DNA from: Anaerolineae bacterium
GTDB lineage: Bacteria; Chloroflexota; Anaerolineae; Aggregatilineales; Phototrophicaceae
Direction of reading: 5' to 3'
Assembly (NCBI GenBank): GCA_022822545.1
Contig: JAJEBE010000026.1
Coordinates: 28,204-92,203 of the forward strand
DNA length: 64,000 nt
A program made the position numbers and the translations under genes. The notes beneath the pieces are model-generated. The model saw only the letters and a list, made by a program, of their open reading frames with translations, did no database searches and was not told the origin of the DNA. Positions within the stretch are counted from its first letter, which is position 1; each line of letters starts with the position of its first letter. Below, in pieces: positions 17,543-26,649 of the stretch.

Positions 17543-18673
17543 ATGTCATTAACCTGGCGCGAAGTCAAATATCAGCCCGAACGCAGCAAGACCTACCTCG
17601 GCAGCCCCAGCATTCTGCGCCTGCCCGACGGCGCGCTGCTGGCCTCGCACGACTACTTCGGTTTGCCCAACTGCCCCAGAAATCACGAAGACGAAGAAAG
17701 CCTGACCAGCATCTACCGCTCGGAAGACGATGGCCTCACCTGGGTCAATATCACCCATATCATGAATTGCTATTGGAGCAGCCTGTTCGCGCATCGCGGC
17801 AGCGTCTACATCCTCGGCGTATCGCAGCAGTACGGCTCGATCGTCATCCGCCGCAGCGACGACGGCGGCTTCACCTGGACGCATCCGGCCGACGAACGCA
17901 GCGGTCTGCTCTTCCGCGGCGGGCCCTTCCGCCAAGCGCCAAACTACCACTGCGCGCCCGTGCCCGTGCTTGAGCGCAATGGCCGTCTCTACAAAGCTTT
18001 CGAGGACGCCGACCCGCCGATTCACGGCCCCAGCTTCCATTCCTGCGTCGCCTCCGCGCCCAGCGACGCCGACCTGCTGGACGCGGCCAATTGGACCATC
18101 AGCAACAAGATTCCCTTCAATCCGAGCTGGGCGCCGGACGATTGGCAGCCGCCGGAGCGTCCCTGTTGGCTGGAGGGCAACATCGTCGTCGCCCCTAACG
18201 GCGAGCTCTGGAATATCCTGCGGCTGAACGCCAGCCCGATGGTGAACCGCGCTGTGATCGTTAGAGTCCATGATGAAGGCAGCCGCATCTCATTTGATCC
18301 CGACAGCGGCTTCATCGATTTTCCCGGCGGCGGCACGAAATTCAACATCCGCCACGACAATGAGAGTGGACTTTATATTTCACTGGTGAACAACGTCACC
18401 AACCCGGCCTGGCCTCGCCAGCGCAATATCTTGTCCCTCAGCGTCTCGTCCGACCTCGTCAATTGGCGCCTTCTTCATACGCTGATGCGCGATCAAAGCG
18501 GGCTGACGGCGGAAGATTCAGCGCGGCTGACCGGCTTCCAGTATGTCGACTGGCAATTTGACGGCGACGACATCATCTATCTGGTGCGCACGGCCTACCG
18601 CGGCGCCATCCGCTATCACGATTCCAACCGCATCATTTTCCGCAAGCTGCCTGACTTCCGCGCCCTGCTCTGA
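17543..18673 (+). CDS. BNR/Asp-box beta-propeller protein, sialidase superfamily (copy 2)
   Basis: This 376-residue tandem paralogue of the preceding gene starts twelve bases after it, with AAAGGG upstream. Over roughly the first 97 aligned residues I count only about 14 differences, including identical Asp-box surroundings (RSEDDGLTW, RRSDDGGFTW). It lacks a short stretch present in copy 1 near residues 285-305 (LERLASDLASQRY and flanks). No signal peptide is seen. The duplicates probably have related but not identical substrates, or form a heteromer. The next gene is convergent, with only four bases between the stop codons. Confidence 0.8.
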   Translation: MSLTWREVKYQPERSKTYLGSPSILRLPDGALLASHDYFGLPNCPRNHEDEESLTSIYRSEDDGLTWVNITHIMNCYWSSLFAHRGSVYILGVSQQYGSIVIRRSDDGGFTWTHPADERSGLLFRGGPFRQAPNYHCAPVPVLERNGRLYKAFEDADPPIHGPSFHSCVASAPSDADLLDAANWTISNKIPFNPSWAPDDWQPPERPCWLEGNIVVAPNGELWNILRLNASPMVNRAVIVRVHDEGSRISFDPDSGFIDFPGGGTKFNIRHDNESGLYISLVNNVTNPAWPRQRNILSLSVSSDLVNWRLLHTLMRDQSGLTAEDSARLTGFQYVDWQFDGDDIIYLVRTAYRGAIRYHDSNRIIFRKLPDFRALL

Positions 18674-18677
18674 CGCT

Positions 18678-19742
18678 TCAGGAGTCGCCGCCGCCGTTCA
18701 TCGGCAGCTTGTAAAGATCGGCGGCCGTCCGCCACATCACCGGCTCAAGCAAGCCCTTGGGCAAGACCCGCATCGAGAAGTCCGGCGTATCGCCATCCCA
18801 ATGCGGGAAATCAGTGGCGAACATCAGCATCTTCTCCGCCGGAAACATCTCCAGAATTTGATGCAGATGCTTGCGATTCTCCGGTTCTTCGATCGGCTGC
18901 GTGGTGAAATAGACGTGCTCATAGACGATCTCGCTCGGCGGACGATCAAGCCAGGGCACCGTCATCCGCAATGACTTCCAGTTCTTGTCGAAGCGCCACA
19001 TGATCGGCACCAGCCAGGAAACGCCGCCTTCGATCAATACAAACTTGAGCCCGGGAAACTTCTGAAACGTGCCCTCGGCTACCAAGCTCAAAAGATGCGC
19101 CATATAGCTGCCGGCAAGATTGGTATGCCACTCGAAATAGCTCCCCGGATAGCCGGTTACCGATGGCTTGCCGGAAACGCCGCGCCCTTCCGAACCGGGA
19201 TGGATGGCGACTGGCAAATCCTTCGCCTCCGCCGCTTCGTATATCGGATGATAAAAGCGATGTCCATAACCAAATTGCGCGCCGCTGGCCATCAAAACCT
19301 GCACGACATCCGGATGACCGCCGCAGCGGTGGATCTCATCGGCAGCCAGGGCCGGGTCGGCGGTTGAAACGACAAGCGAGTATTTGAAGCGCGGATCCGT
19401 CGGCAGCCAGTCCTGGATATAGACATCGTTGACCGCGCGACAATAAGCGGCGGCGAAATCAGGCTCGGGCGATAAGCCGGTCGCGATGCCGCCGGGGTTC
19501 AGCACACCGTAGTCAATGCCGTATGCGTCCAAATGATACTCCGACAAAGTATCGGGCCGGCTGGAAATATAAATGCCGTCCGGCGTCAAGGCATCGGCGC
19601 GGTTTACGCCGTTGGGGTTCCAATATCCCAGGTGACCCGGCCCCGCATTGCCGCTAGCCACGCGCGTCCGCCAAGGCTCGGGCAAGAAATCCAGCAGTCG
19701 CTTGCGGTCTGCGCCCGGGTGAATATCGGTGTCTACAATCAT
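18678..19742 (-). CDS. amidohydrolase family 2 (ACMSD-like) hydrolase or decarboxylase
   Basis: This 354-residue protein of the amidohydrolase_2 group includes metal-dependent decarboxylases and hydrolases such as aminocarboxymuconate-semialdehyde decarboxylase. Landmarks are an early DTDIHPG in place of the usual DxHxH, a middle VAIHPGSEG histidine, FVLIEGG and a late FATDFPHWDGD aspartate. GGAAGAG is eight bases before ATG 19742, so that start is preferred over 19748. It converges on the propeller genes and is divergent from the sulfatase. Its place in the cassette suggests it acts on the same imported substrate, but the reaction cannot be told. Confidence 0.85.
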   Translation of the reverse strand: MIVDTDIHPGADRKRLLDFLPEPWRTRVASGNAGPGHLGYWNPNGVNRADALTPDGIYISSRPDTLSEYHLDAYGIDYGVLNPGGIATGLSPEPDFAAAYCRAVNDVYIQDWLPTDPRFKYSLVVSTADPALAADEIHRCGGHPDVVQVLMASGAQFGYGHRFYHPIYEAAEAKDLPVAIHPGSEGRGVSGKPSVTGYPGSYFEWHTNLAGSYMAHLLSLVAEGTFQKFPGLKFVLIEGGVSWLVPIMWRFDKNWKSLRMTVPWLDRPPSEIVYEHVYFTTQPIEEPENRKHLHQILEMFPAEKMLMFATDFPHWDGDTPDFSMRVLPKGLLEPVMWRTAADLYKLPMNGGGDS

Positions 19743-19963
19743 GCTCATACTCTTCCGAATAACTTTTACGCTATCTTACTCCAGAAACCGCCCTCCGCCC
19801 ATAAAACCGGCGGAAGCCTCCTGCCCTGATTTGGATGCCCAACTCATATTGGGTAATATCAGAGGCGCTGTGAAGCGCTTCGGGGCCCGCCGCTTTTCCA
19901 ACTGGCAGCGTGCCATTTTTCGAAGATTGTCTGGTAATGTAAATCGCCTTTACGCTCAACTTT

Positions 19964-21328
19964 ATGCGCAGCCGTCCAAACATCCTGCTCATCTTCACCG
20001 ACCAGCAGAACGCCAACATGCTGAGTTGCGGCGGCAACTCCTATGTCAGCACGCCCGCCATGGACAGCATTGCCCGCCGCGGCATCCGTTTCGAGCGCGC
20101 CTACTGCATGAATCCCATGTGCGTGCCATCGCGCTTCAGCCTGCTTACCGGGCGCAGGGGCAGCGAAATCAGCCTCGTCAACAACCGCGACGATCATATC
20201 GATGAGATCCCCGCCGCTGTGCTGTCGGGCGCTATGGGCTGGCGGCTGCGGCAAGCCGGCTACGAAACTGCCTACGGCGGCAAGACGCACTTGCCCAAAG
20301 GACTCGCGCCGGCGGACCTGGGCTTCGAAACGATCTCCCGCGATGAGCGCGATCAACTGGCGCGCGACTGCGCCGATTTCCTGAGTCGCGATCATGAGAA
20401 GCCTTTTCTGCTCGTGGCTTCGTTCATCAATCCGCATGATATCTGCCACATGGCGATCCGCGATTTCGCGGAAACTGAGCAGGAAAAACGACTTTCACAG
20501 CCTGGCCGCATCGAACTGCGAGAGTTGGATCAGGCGCTGAAAAGCCCGCCGCATCTCAGCGAAGCGGAATTCTTCTCGTCGGTCTGCCCGCCATTGCCGC
20601 ACAACTTCGAGATCCAGGCCGATGAGCCCGAAGCCATCAGTCTGATGCAGGCGCGCAGCCCCTTCAAACGCAAGGCGCGCGCCTGCTATAGCGAAGAAGA
20701 TTGGCGCCGCCATCGCTGGGCCTACGCCCGCTTGACCGAGCGCGTCGATGAACAGATAGGGCAGGTGCTGGCGGCGCTGGAAGAAAACGATCTCGTCGAC
20801 AATACCTTGGTCGTTTTCACCAGCGATCACGGCGATATGGACGCCAGCCACCGTATGGAACACAAGACCGCCTTCTATGATGAAGCGGCAAGGATTCCAT
20901 TGCTAATGGCCGGCCCGGGCGTCGAACGGCGGAACGCTGTCGAATACGCGCTGGTATCCAACGGTTTGGACCTCTTGCCAACTTTCTGCGCTGTCGCTGG
21001 CTTGACGCCGCCCGCGCTCGAGGGGCGCAGTCTCGTCCCGCTTTTCGCTGATGGAGCGGTGGCCGATTGGCGCGAATCTTTGCCGGTAGAAAGCGAAATA
21101 GGCCAGATGATCTTGCGGCGAGATTACAAGTATATGCGTTATTATAAGGGCGAGCGGCGGGAGCAACTCTTTGACCTTGCAGCCGACCCCGGCGAAATGC
21201 GCAACGCCATAGCTGATCCAGAGCATCGTCAGGGGCTAGTGGAATTGCGCGCGGCTTTTGCTCGGATGTTTCCCGCAACCTGTGACCCTTACTCAGGGAT
21301 AGGAGGTGAATCGATTAAAACGCGATAA
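19964..21328 (+). CDS. Cys-type formylglycine sulfatase
   Basis: This 454-residue protein is of the alkaline-phosphatase/sulfatase superfamily. The C-x-P-S-R activation motif is present (Cys53 in CVPSRFSLLTGR), where Cys is converted to formylglycine. Metal ligands are an early FTDQQ aspartate and a late VFTSDHGDMDASH. There is no signal peptide, so it acts in the cytosol, after uptake. It could also be a phosphonate monoester hydrolase or choline sulfatase relative. The location between two large Opp importers and next to propeller hydrolases fits removal of sulfate from an imported compound. A formylglycine-generating enzyme must be encoded elsewhere. Confidence 0.9.
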   Translation: MRSRPNILLIFTDQQNANMLSCGGNSYVSTPAMDSIARRGIRFERAYCMNPMCVPSRFSLLTGRRGSEISLVNNRDDHIDEIPAAVLSGAMGWRLRQAGYETAYGGKTHLPKGLAPADLGFETISRDERDQLARDCADFLSRDHEKPFLLVASFINPHDICHMAIRDFAETEQEKRLSQPGRIELRELDQALKSPPHLSEAEFFSSVCPPLPHNFEIQADEPEAISLMQARSPFKRKARACYSEEDWRRHRWAYARLTERVDEQIGQVLAALEENDLVDNTLVVFTSDHGDMDASHRMEHKTAFYDEAARIPLLMAGPGVERRNAVEYALVSNGLDLLPTFCAVAGLTPPALEGRSLVPLFADGAVADWRESLPVESEIGQMILRRDYKYMRYYKGERREQLFDLAADPGEMRNAIADPEHRQGLVELRAAFARMFPATCDPYSGIGGESIKTR

Positions 21329-21406
21329 ATCAAATGCTCGCTCCCGCGCCTCCAAAGCGCGCAACGAGCGCCTTCTGAAATGATACCGATTTGGAAAGGA
21401 ATGATG

Positions 21407-23296
21407 ATGTCGAAGCAAGCACTAACACTATTTGTCGTCGCCAGTCTTGTATTGCTGGCTCTCTTCAGCAATGCGGCGCTGGCGCAGGACATGCAGCAGG
21501 ATCCGCTAAGCGCCGAGGTCGAGGCGGGCAATTTGCCGCCGCTTGAGGAGCGCCTGCCGAACAATCCCTTGGTCGTCGGCCCCGGTCTGCTGATGCCGGA
21601 AGCGGCTCTGCCCGATTGGGAACCCGGCCAGCATGGCGGCACGCTGCGCACCGCCTTCACTAGCGCTTTCGGCTTCTCCGGCGAAATGTACGTGATGAAT
21701 CTCGAACCCATCATCGCCGCGCCCGATATTGATGTCGAAGGCTTTTACGGCAACCTGGCCGAGAGCTTCGAAGTCAATGACGACGCCACCGTTTTCAGCT
21801 TCACATTGCGCGAAGGTGTGAAGTGGTCTGATGGCACACCGGTCACCACGGCGGATGTCGCCTTTGTATTCAACGATCTCTACAACAACGCCGAATACGG
21901 CGCCTTCCCCAACAAGTTCAAGTCGGCCAGCGGCACACCGGCGGAATTGACAGTCGTCGATGACTACACCTTCAGCCTCAGCTTTGACGCGCCCTCTGGC
22001 GGCATCTTGCGTGACTTGGCCATCACCGGCTGGACATCCTACAACGATATGATGAAGCCGCTGCACCACCTGAGCGCCTATCACCCGTCATACGCCGATG
22101 CCGACGAACTGGCGGCGAAACTGGAAGCCGAAGGCTTGGCCGCCGATGAATGGCCGATCCTGTTCAACTCCGTCGATTGCCCGCGCTCGCACATGATGCG
22201 CGAGAAGTGCATCGGCTTCCCGCAGTTGACGCCCTGGCTCGTCAGCGAATTGTCCGAGTCCGGCACCATCATGCGCCGCAACCCCTACTACTGGAAGGTC
22301 GATACCGAAGGCAAACAGTTGCCCTATCTCGATACGCTTGTAGCCCAAGTCTTCGGCGATGGCGAAATGGTGAACCTGGGCGCGATCGCCGGCGATATTG
22401 ACTTCCTCTACGGCACGCAGTACAGCAACTTCCCGCTCTACAAAGAAAACGAGGAATCCGGCAATTACGTCACCATCCCGCTGATCCTGCATGCCGATCC
22501 GACGGCGCTCTACATTCAAACCTGCAACAACGATCCCGCTTATGTCGCCGTCGCTGATGATGTGCGCTTCCGCCGCGCGCTCAGCCATGCCATCGATCGC
22601 GAAGAGATCATCGATGTGATCTACCTTGGCCTGGGCAGCATCCCCACCTGGATCCCGGCTGAATTTGACCCGGATACCGCTAATGCCCTGCTCGATGAAA
22701 TGGGCATGGACCAACGCGACGGCGATGGCTATCGCATGTCCCCCGCCGGCGAAGCATTCACCCTCTACATCGAAGTAGCGCCGGTGCGCCCGGATATGAT
22801 CCCGACCGGCGAATTAATTGTCGATCACCTGGGTACATTCGCCGATATCCGCGCGGAATTGCGGCAGGAAGACCCCAACGTGAAGAACGAGCGTATCGCC
22901 AACAACGAGACGCAATCGTCCATCCACTGGATTCAGACCTATCAATGGCGGCCCGGCATGAACCAGGAATACGCCGGCAGTTCGCAATGGTGCGCTTCCT
23001 GGCGAGAATGGCTGAATACCGGCGGGGCTTCCGGCACGGAACCGCCGGCCGAAGTCAAGCGCCTCTACGAAATCCTGGTCGCGCGCAAAGCGACCCTGCC
23101 GTACTCGGAAGCCGATCTCGCGCTGGTAGACGAACTCTTCGCGCTCCATTACGAGAATGTCTGGATCCTGCCCATGATCGAAAACGTGCTCCGTCCCACC
23201 ATCTTTAATGCCGATTTCGGCAACATCGCCACCGGCGGCACACAAATGGGCGCTTCCCGCGCGGGCGAACAATACTTCTATCGCACGATGCAATAG
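21407..23296 (+). CDS. large Opp-type solute-binding protein, module 2
   Basis: This exported SBP_bac_5 protein has about 629 residues from ATG 21407. Several in-frame ATGs exist (21380, 21401, 21404, 21407); GGAAAGGA ending at 21400 best fits 21407. The signal peptide ends in AALAQ and has no lipobox. It contains GNLPPLEERLP, LREGVKWSDGTPVTTADV, RNPYYWKVDTEGKQLPYLD and VRFRRALSHAIDREEI, closely matching the module 1 protein. Unlike module 1, it is the first gene of its operon. A hairpin lies between it and the permease gene. Confidence 0.93.
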   Translation: MSKQALTLFVVASLVLLALFSNAALAQDMQQDPLSAEVEAGNLPPLEERLPNNPLVVGPGLLMPEAALPDWEPGQHGGTLRTAFTSAFGFSGEMYVMNLEPIIAAPDIDVEGFYGNLAESFEVNDDATVFSFTLREGVKWSDGTPVTTADVAFVFNDLYNNAEYGAFPNKFKSASGTPAELTVVDDYTFSLSFDAPSGGILRDLAITGWTSYNDMMKPLHHLSAYHPSYADADELAAKLEAEGLAADEWPILFNSVDCPRSHMMREKCIGFPQLTPWLVSELSESGTIMRRNPYYWKVDTEGKQLPYLDTLVAQVFGDGEMVNLGAIAGDIDFLYGTQYSNFPLYKENEESGNYVTIPLILHADPTALYIQTCNNDPAYVAVADDVRFRRALSHAIDREEIIDVIYLGLGSIPTWIPAEFDPDTANALLDEMGMDQRDGDGYRMSPAGEAFTLYIEVAPVRPDMIPTGELIVDHLGTFADIRAELRQEDPNVKNERIANNETQSSIHWIQTYQWRPGMNQEYAGSSQWCASWREWLNTGGASGTEPPAEVKRLYEILVARKATLPYSEADLALVDELFALHYENVWILPMIENVLRPTIFNADFGNIATGGTQMGASRAGEQYFYRTMQ

Positions 23297-23312
23297 CCAT
23301 GCCTTACCGGAA

Positions 23313-23337
23313 GAGCCGTGCCCGATCGGCGCGGCTC
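23313..23337 (+). promoter_or_regulatory. stem-loop behind the module 2 binding-protein gene
   Basis: GAGCCGTGCC (23313-23322) pairs with GGCGCGGCTC (23328-23337) with one wobble and a five-base loop. It lies between the binding-protein stop and the permease GTG start. With only a weak T-rich tail it probably acts as an attenuator or mRNA stabiliser rather than a full terminator. Confidence 0.6.
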
Positions 23338-23390
23338 GCCACTTTCCTGATCCTAGCTTGTAGCGCCCAGGGATAGACTGGGGAGAGCCA

Positions 23391-24386
23391 GTGGGAATCT
23401 ATATCGTCAAGCGCCTGCTTACCATGATTCCGCTCTGGCTCTTGCTGTCCGTCATCACGTTTTTCCTCATCGAGTTGCCGCCGGGCGATGTCGTCAGCAA
23501 TGAGGTCATCGCCCTGCGCGCGCAAAACCTCGAAGTCGACGAGACGATGATCGCCCGTATGCGCGCCCAATGGGGCTTGGACGACGCCTTTCATGTGCGC
23601 TATCTGCGCTGGATCGAGAACATCATCGTCCGCGGCGACCTGGGCAGCACAGTCGATGGACGCGAGAATATTGACGTTCTGCTGGAGACCTTGCCCTACA
23701 CCATCATTATCGGCGCCAGCGCCCTGGTATTGTCGCTGGGCGCGGCCATTCCGCTGGGCATCTTCTCCGCCACCCATCAGTACTCCATTGCCGACTATAT
23801 CATCACCTTCCTGGCATTCGCCGGCTTGGGGGCGCCGGGCTGGCTGCTCGCCATCATCGTCGCCTGGGCCAGCCTGTACTTTCTGGACTTTGTGCCGCTG
23901 GGCATCAATTCGCTCGAGTACCTGGCCGCGCCGATGAGTTGGGAGAAAGCCATCGATACGGCGAAACATCTATGGGCGCCCATACTGCTGACGGCGCTGC
24001 CATCCCTCGGCGCCACCATCCGCATCGTGCGCAACAATCTGCTGGATCAACTGGGGCAGCAATATGTCGTCACCGCCCGCGCCAAAGGCCTGGAAGAACC
24101 CAAGCTGGTGCGCAAATATCCGGTGAAGATCGCCCTTAATCCCTTGATCAGCGATTTCGGCCTGCTTGTTTACGGCATCGTCGCCGGGCAGGGCTTGATC
24201 GGCATTGTGCTTGGTTTGCCGACTTTAGGGCCGCTGCTGCTCAATTCCTTGCTGGCGCAGGATATGATTCTGGCCGGCACGATTCTGTTGATTTACGCCA
24301 GCGTTATCTGGCTGGCGACCCTGGCCTCCGATATTCTGCTGGCCTGGTTCGATCCGCGCATTCGTTTCGAAGGCAGTTCCCGATGA
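23391..24386 (+). CDS. Opp/Dpp-type ABC transporter permease B, module 2
   Basis: This 331-residue DppB-type permease starts at GTG 23391 with GGGGAGAG upstream. The N-terminal helix is followed by IELPPGDVVSNEV, and the ATPase-contact loop is RNNLLDQLGQQYVVTARAKG. It has the same length and layout as the module 1 permease at 9930, so the two transporters are paralogous duplicates or a matched pair. Its stop overlaps the next gene by four bases. Confidence 0.92.
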   Translation: MGIYIVKRLLTMIPLWLLLSVITFFLIELPPGDVVSNEVIALRAQNLEVDETMIARMRAQWGLDDAFHVRYLRWIENIIVRGDLGSTVDGRENIDVLLETLPYTIIIGASALVLSLGAAIPLGIFSATHQYSIADYIITFLAFAGLGAPGWLLAIIVAWASLYFLDFVPLGINSLEYLAAPMSWEKAIDTAKHLWAPILLTALPSLGATIRIVRNNLLDQLGQQYVVTARAKGLEEPKLVRKYPVKIALNPLISDFGLLVYGIVAGQGLIGIVLGLPTLGPLLLNSLLAQDMILAGTILLIYASVIWLATLASDILLAWFDPRIRFEGSSR

Positions 24387-25597
24387 GCCAGGATCCGGCG
24401 CTATTGGAACGGCGCGAGCGCGTCCGGCGGAAATATGACATTAGCGAGATTGATGAGCCGCTGGCTGGTGTATCCGCCGCCCTGGCCGATGCGGTGGACG
24501 ACGAATATTATTACGCCAGCCAATGGAAGCTGATGTGGTGGCGCTTTCGGCGTCATCGTATGGCGCTGATTTCGGCTTTCTTGCTCTTTCTGCTCTACAT
24601 GATGGCCGCCTTTGCCGAGTTCATCGCGCCCTATGAAACCACCACGCGCTTCCGCCGCTATCAGCAGGCGCCGCCCTCCACCATCCACTGGACAGACGAA
24701 AACGGCTTTCGCGGCCCTTATGTTTTTGCGGTTGAGCAGGAGCGCAATCCGGTGACCCTGCGCGTGACCTTCGTGGAAAACCGCGAAAAGATCCTGCCCA
24801 TCCAGTTTTTCGTCGAGACCGAACCCTATGAGTTGTGGGGCATTTTTCAACTGCGTCACAAGCTCTTTGGCTTGGGCGAAGCAGGCGACAAGGCGCGCGT
24901 CGGCATTTGGCTATTCGGCTTGGATTCCCTCGCTCGCGATGTCTTCTCGCGTACAGTCTACGGCGCGCGCATCTCGCTGACCATCGGCGTCGTCAGCGTG
25001 GTCTTGACCTTCGTGCTGGGCACACTGCTTGGGGGCGTCTCAGGTTACTTCGGCGGAACCGTCGACAACATCATTCAGCGTGTCATCGAGTTCTTGCGCG
25101 CCATACCGCAACTGCCCCTGTGGATGACCCTTGCCGCGGCCGTGCCTAAGGAATGGCCGCCGCTCAATGTCTATTTCGCGATAACGCTGATCCTGGCGCT
25201 GCTCAACTGGGTGGGCTTGGCGCGGGTCGTGCGCGGCCGCCTGCTATCAATGCGCGAGGAAGATTACGCCTTGGCGGCGCGCTCCTCCGGCGCCAGCGAC
25301 ATTCGCATCATCGTCAGCCATCTCCTGCCCGGCTTCACCAGCCATTTGATTCTGTCCGTCACCTTGATGATCCCGCAGATGATCCTGTACGAGACCGCCC
25401 TGAGCTTTCTCGGCTTGGGCATGCAGCCGCCCGCCGTCAGTTGGGGGGTGCTGCTGCAAGACTTCCGCGATATTCTGGCGATATTCCATATCCCCTGGCT
25501 GCTCATTCCGGCATTCTTTGTTCTGGCGACTGTACTGCTGTTTAACTTTGTCGGCGATGGCCTGCGCGATGCCGCCGATCCTTACTCAAATGTATAA
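24383..25597 (+). CDS. Opp/Dpp-type ABC transporter permease C with long external insert, module 2
   Basis: This 404-residue DppC-type permease carries an N-terminal cytoplasmic extension of about 50 residues before the first helix. An external insert of about 100 residues after that helix includes ENREKILPIQFFVETEPYE and is matched by a similar segment in module 1. The ATPase-contact loop is RVVRGRLLSMREEDYALAAR, and the C-terminus ends GDGLRDAADPY. The insert is absent from ordinary DppC proteins and marks both transporters as one subfamily. It overlaps permease B by the ATGA arrangement. Confidence 0.92.
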   Translation: MSQDPALLERRERVRRKYDISEIDEPLAGVSAALADAVDDEYYYASQWKLMWWRFRRHRMALISAFLLFLLYMMAAFAEFIAPYETTTRFRRYQQAPPSTIHWTDENGFRGPYVFAVEQERNPVTLRVTFVENREKILPIQFFVETEPYELWGIFQLRHKLFGLGEAGDKARVGIWLFGLDSLARDVFSRTVYGARISLTIGVVSVVLTFVLGTLLGGVSGYFGGTVDNIIQRVIEFLRAIPQLPLWMTLAAAVPKEWPPLNVYFAITLILALLNWVGLARVVRGRLLSMREEDYALAARSSGASDIRIIVSHLLPGFTSHLILSVTLMIPQMILYETALSFLGLGMQPPAVSWGVLLQDFRDILAIFHIPWLLIPAFFVLATVLLFNFVGDGLRDAADPYSNV

Positions 25598-25614
25598 GGC
25601 AGTGGGGTAGATCA

Positions 25615-26649
25615 ATGGCGCTTGAGCAGCCGAGCACAGGCGGATCGCAAGAACGCGCCTTGCTCGAAGTCCGCGACCTCAACATCGAGTTCCGCTTGCG
25701 CGAGGGCACGGTCAAGGCGGTCAACGGACTTAGCTTCAACGTTATCCCGGGCAAAACCTTGGGCATCATCGGCGAAAGCGGCAGCGGCAAATCGGTAACC
25801 GCGCAAGCCTTGATGCGCCTGACCCCGCAACCCGGCCTGATTACCAAAGGTGAGATTCTCCTGCGCCGCTCGGATGAGGAATCTGTTGATCTGGCAGGCG
25901 TCCCCCCGACCGGCGAAACAATTCGCGATATTCGCTGGAATGATATCAGCATGATATTTCAGGAGCCGATGACTTCCTTCAGCCCGGTGCATTCGATCGA
26001 GGATCAGATCACCGAAGCGATGATTCTGCACATCGATAACATCAACCGCGCCGGCGCTCGGCAGCGAGCCATCGAATTACTCACGCGCGTCGGCATCTCC
26101 AATGCCGAAGAGCTTGTGGACGCCTTTCCCTTTCAGTTCAGCGGCGGCATGCGACAGCGCGCGATGATCGCCATGGCGCTGACCTGCAATCCGCAACTAC
26201 TGATAGCGGATGAGCCGACCACCGCCCTCGATGTCACGATCGAAGCGCAGATACTCGCTTTGATCAAGGAGATTCAAGCCGAGTACAAAATGGCGGTCAT
26301 CTTCATCACGCATGATATCGCCGTGATCGGCGAGGTTTCGGATGACGTCATTGTCATGTACCTTGGGCAGATCATGGAAAAAGGCAGCGTTGAGCAGATC
26401 TTCGAGAATCCGCTGCATCCCTATACGCGCGCGCTTTGGCGGTCCATCCCGACAGTCGACGGAGAACTGCAACGGCTGCAACCCATCGAGGGCGCCTTGC
26501 CTGACCCCTTCGCGGTCCAAAACGGCTGCCCATTCTACTCTCGCTGCGAACTGCGTATCACCGGCGTTTGCGATACGATAGCGCCGCCGGTCATCGAGAT
26601 GGAAGCGGGCCACGAAGTCCGCTGCATACTCTACGACGAAGGGATGTAA
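25615..26649 (+). CDS. Opp/Dpp-type ABC transporter ATPase D, module 2
   Basis: This 344-residue ATPase of the DppD type has the Walker [11 protein letters not shown], the Q-loop [10 protein letters not shown], the signature [15 protein letters not shown], the Walker [13 protein letters not shown] and a C-terminal cysteine cluster ([12 protein letters not shown]...C). It lies 17 bases after permease C, and its TAA overlaps the ATG of the next ATPase (TAATG). It works as a heterodimer with that ATPase. Confidence 0.93.
   Translation: MALEQPSTGGSQERALLEVRDLNIEFRLREGTVKAVNGLSFNVIPGKTLGIIGESGSGKSVTAQALMRLTPQPGLITKGEILLRRSDEESVDLAGVPPTGETIRDIRWNDISMIFQEPMTSFSPVHSIEDQITEAMILHIDNINRAGARQRAIELLTRVGISNAEELVDAFPFQFSGGMRQRAMIAMALTCNPQLLIADEPTTALDVTIEAQILALIKEIQAEYKMAVIFITHDIAVIGEVSDDVIVMYLGQIMEKGSVEQIFENPLHPYTRALWRSIPTVDGELQRLQPIEGALPDPFAVQNGCPFYSRCELRITGVCDTIAPPVIEMEAGHEVRCILYDEGM

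Noticed and set aside
16346..18673. Firm assignment of the propeller proteins as sialidases
   Set aside because: Asp-boxes are clear, but I could not see the arginine triad by eye and there is no secretion signal, so only the superfamily is stated.
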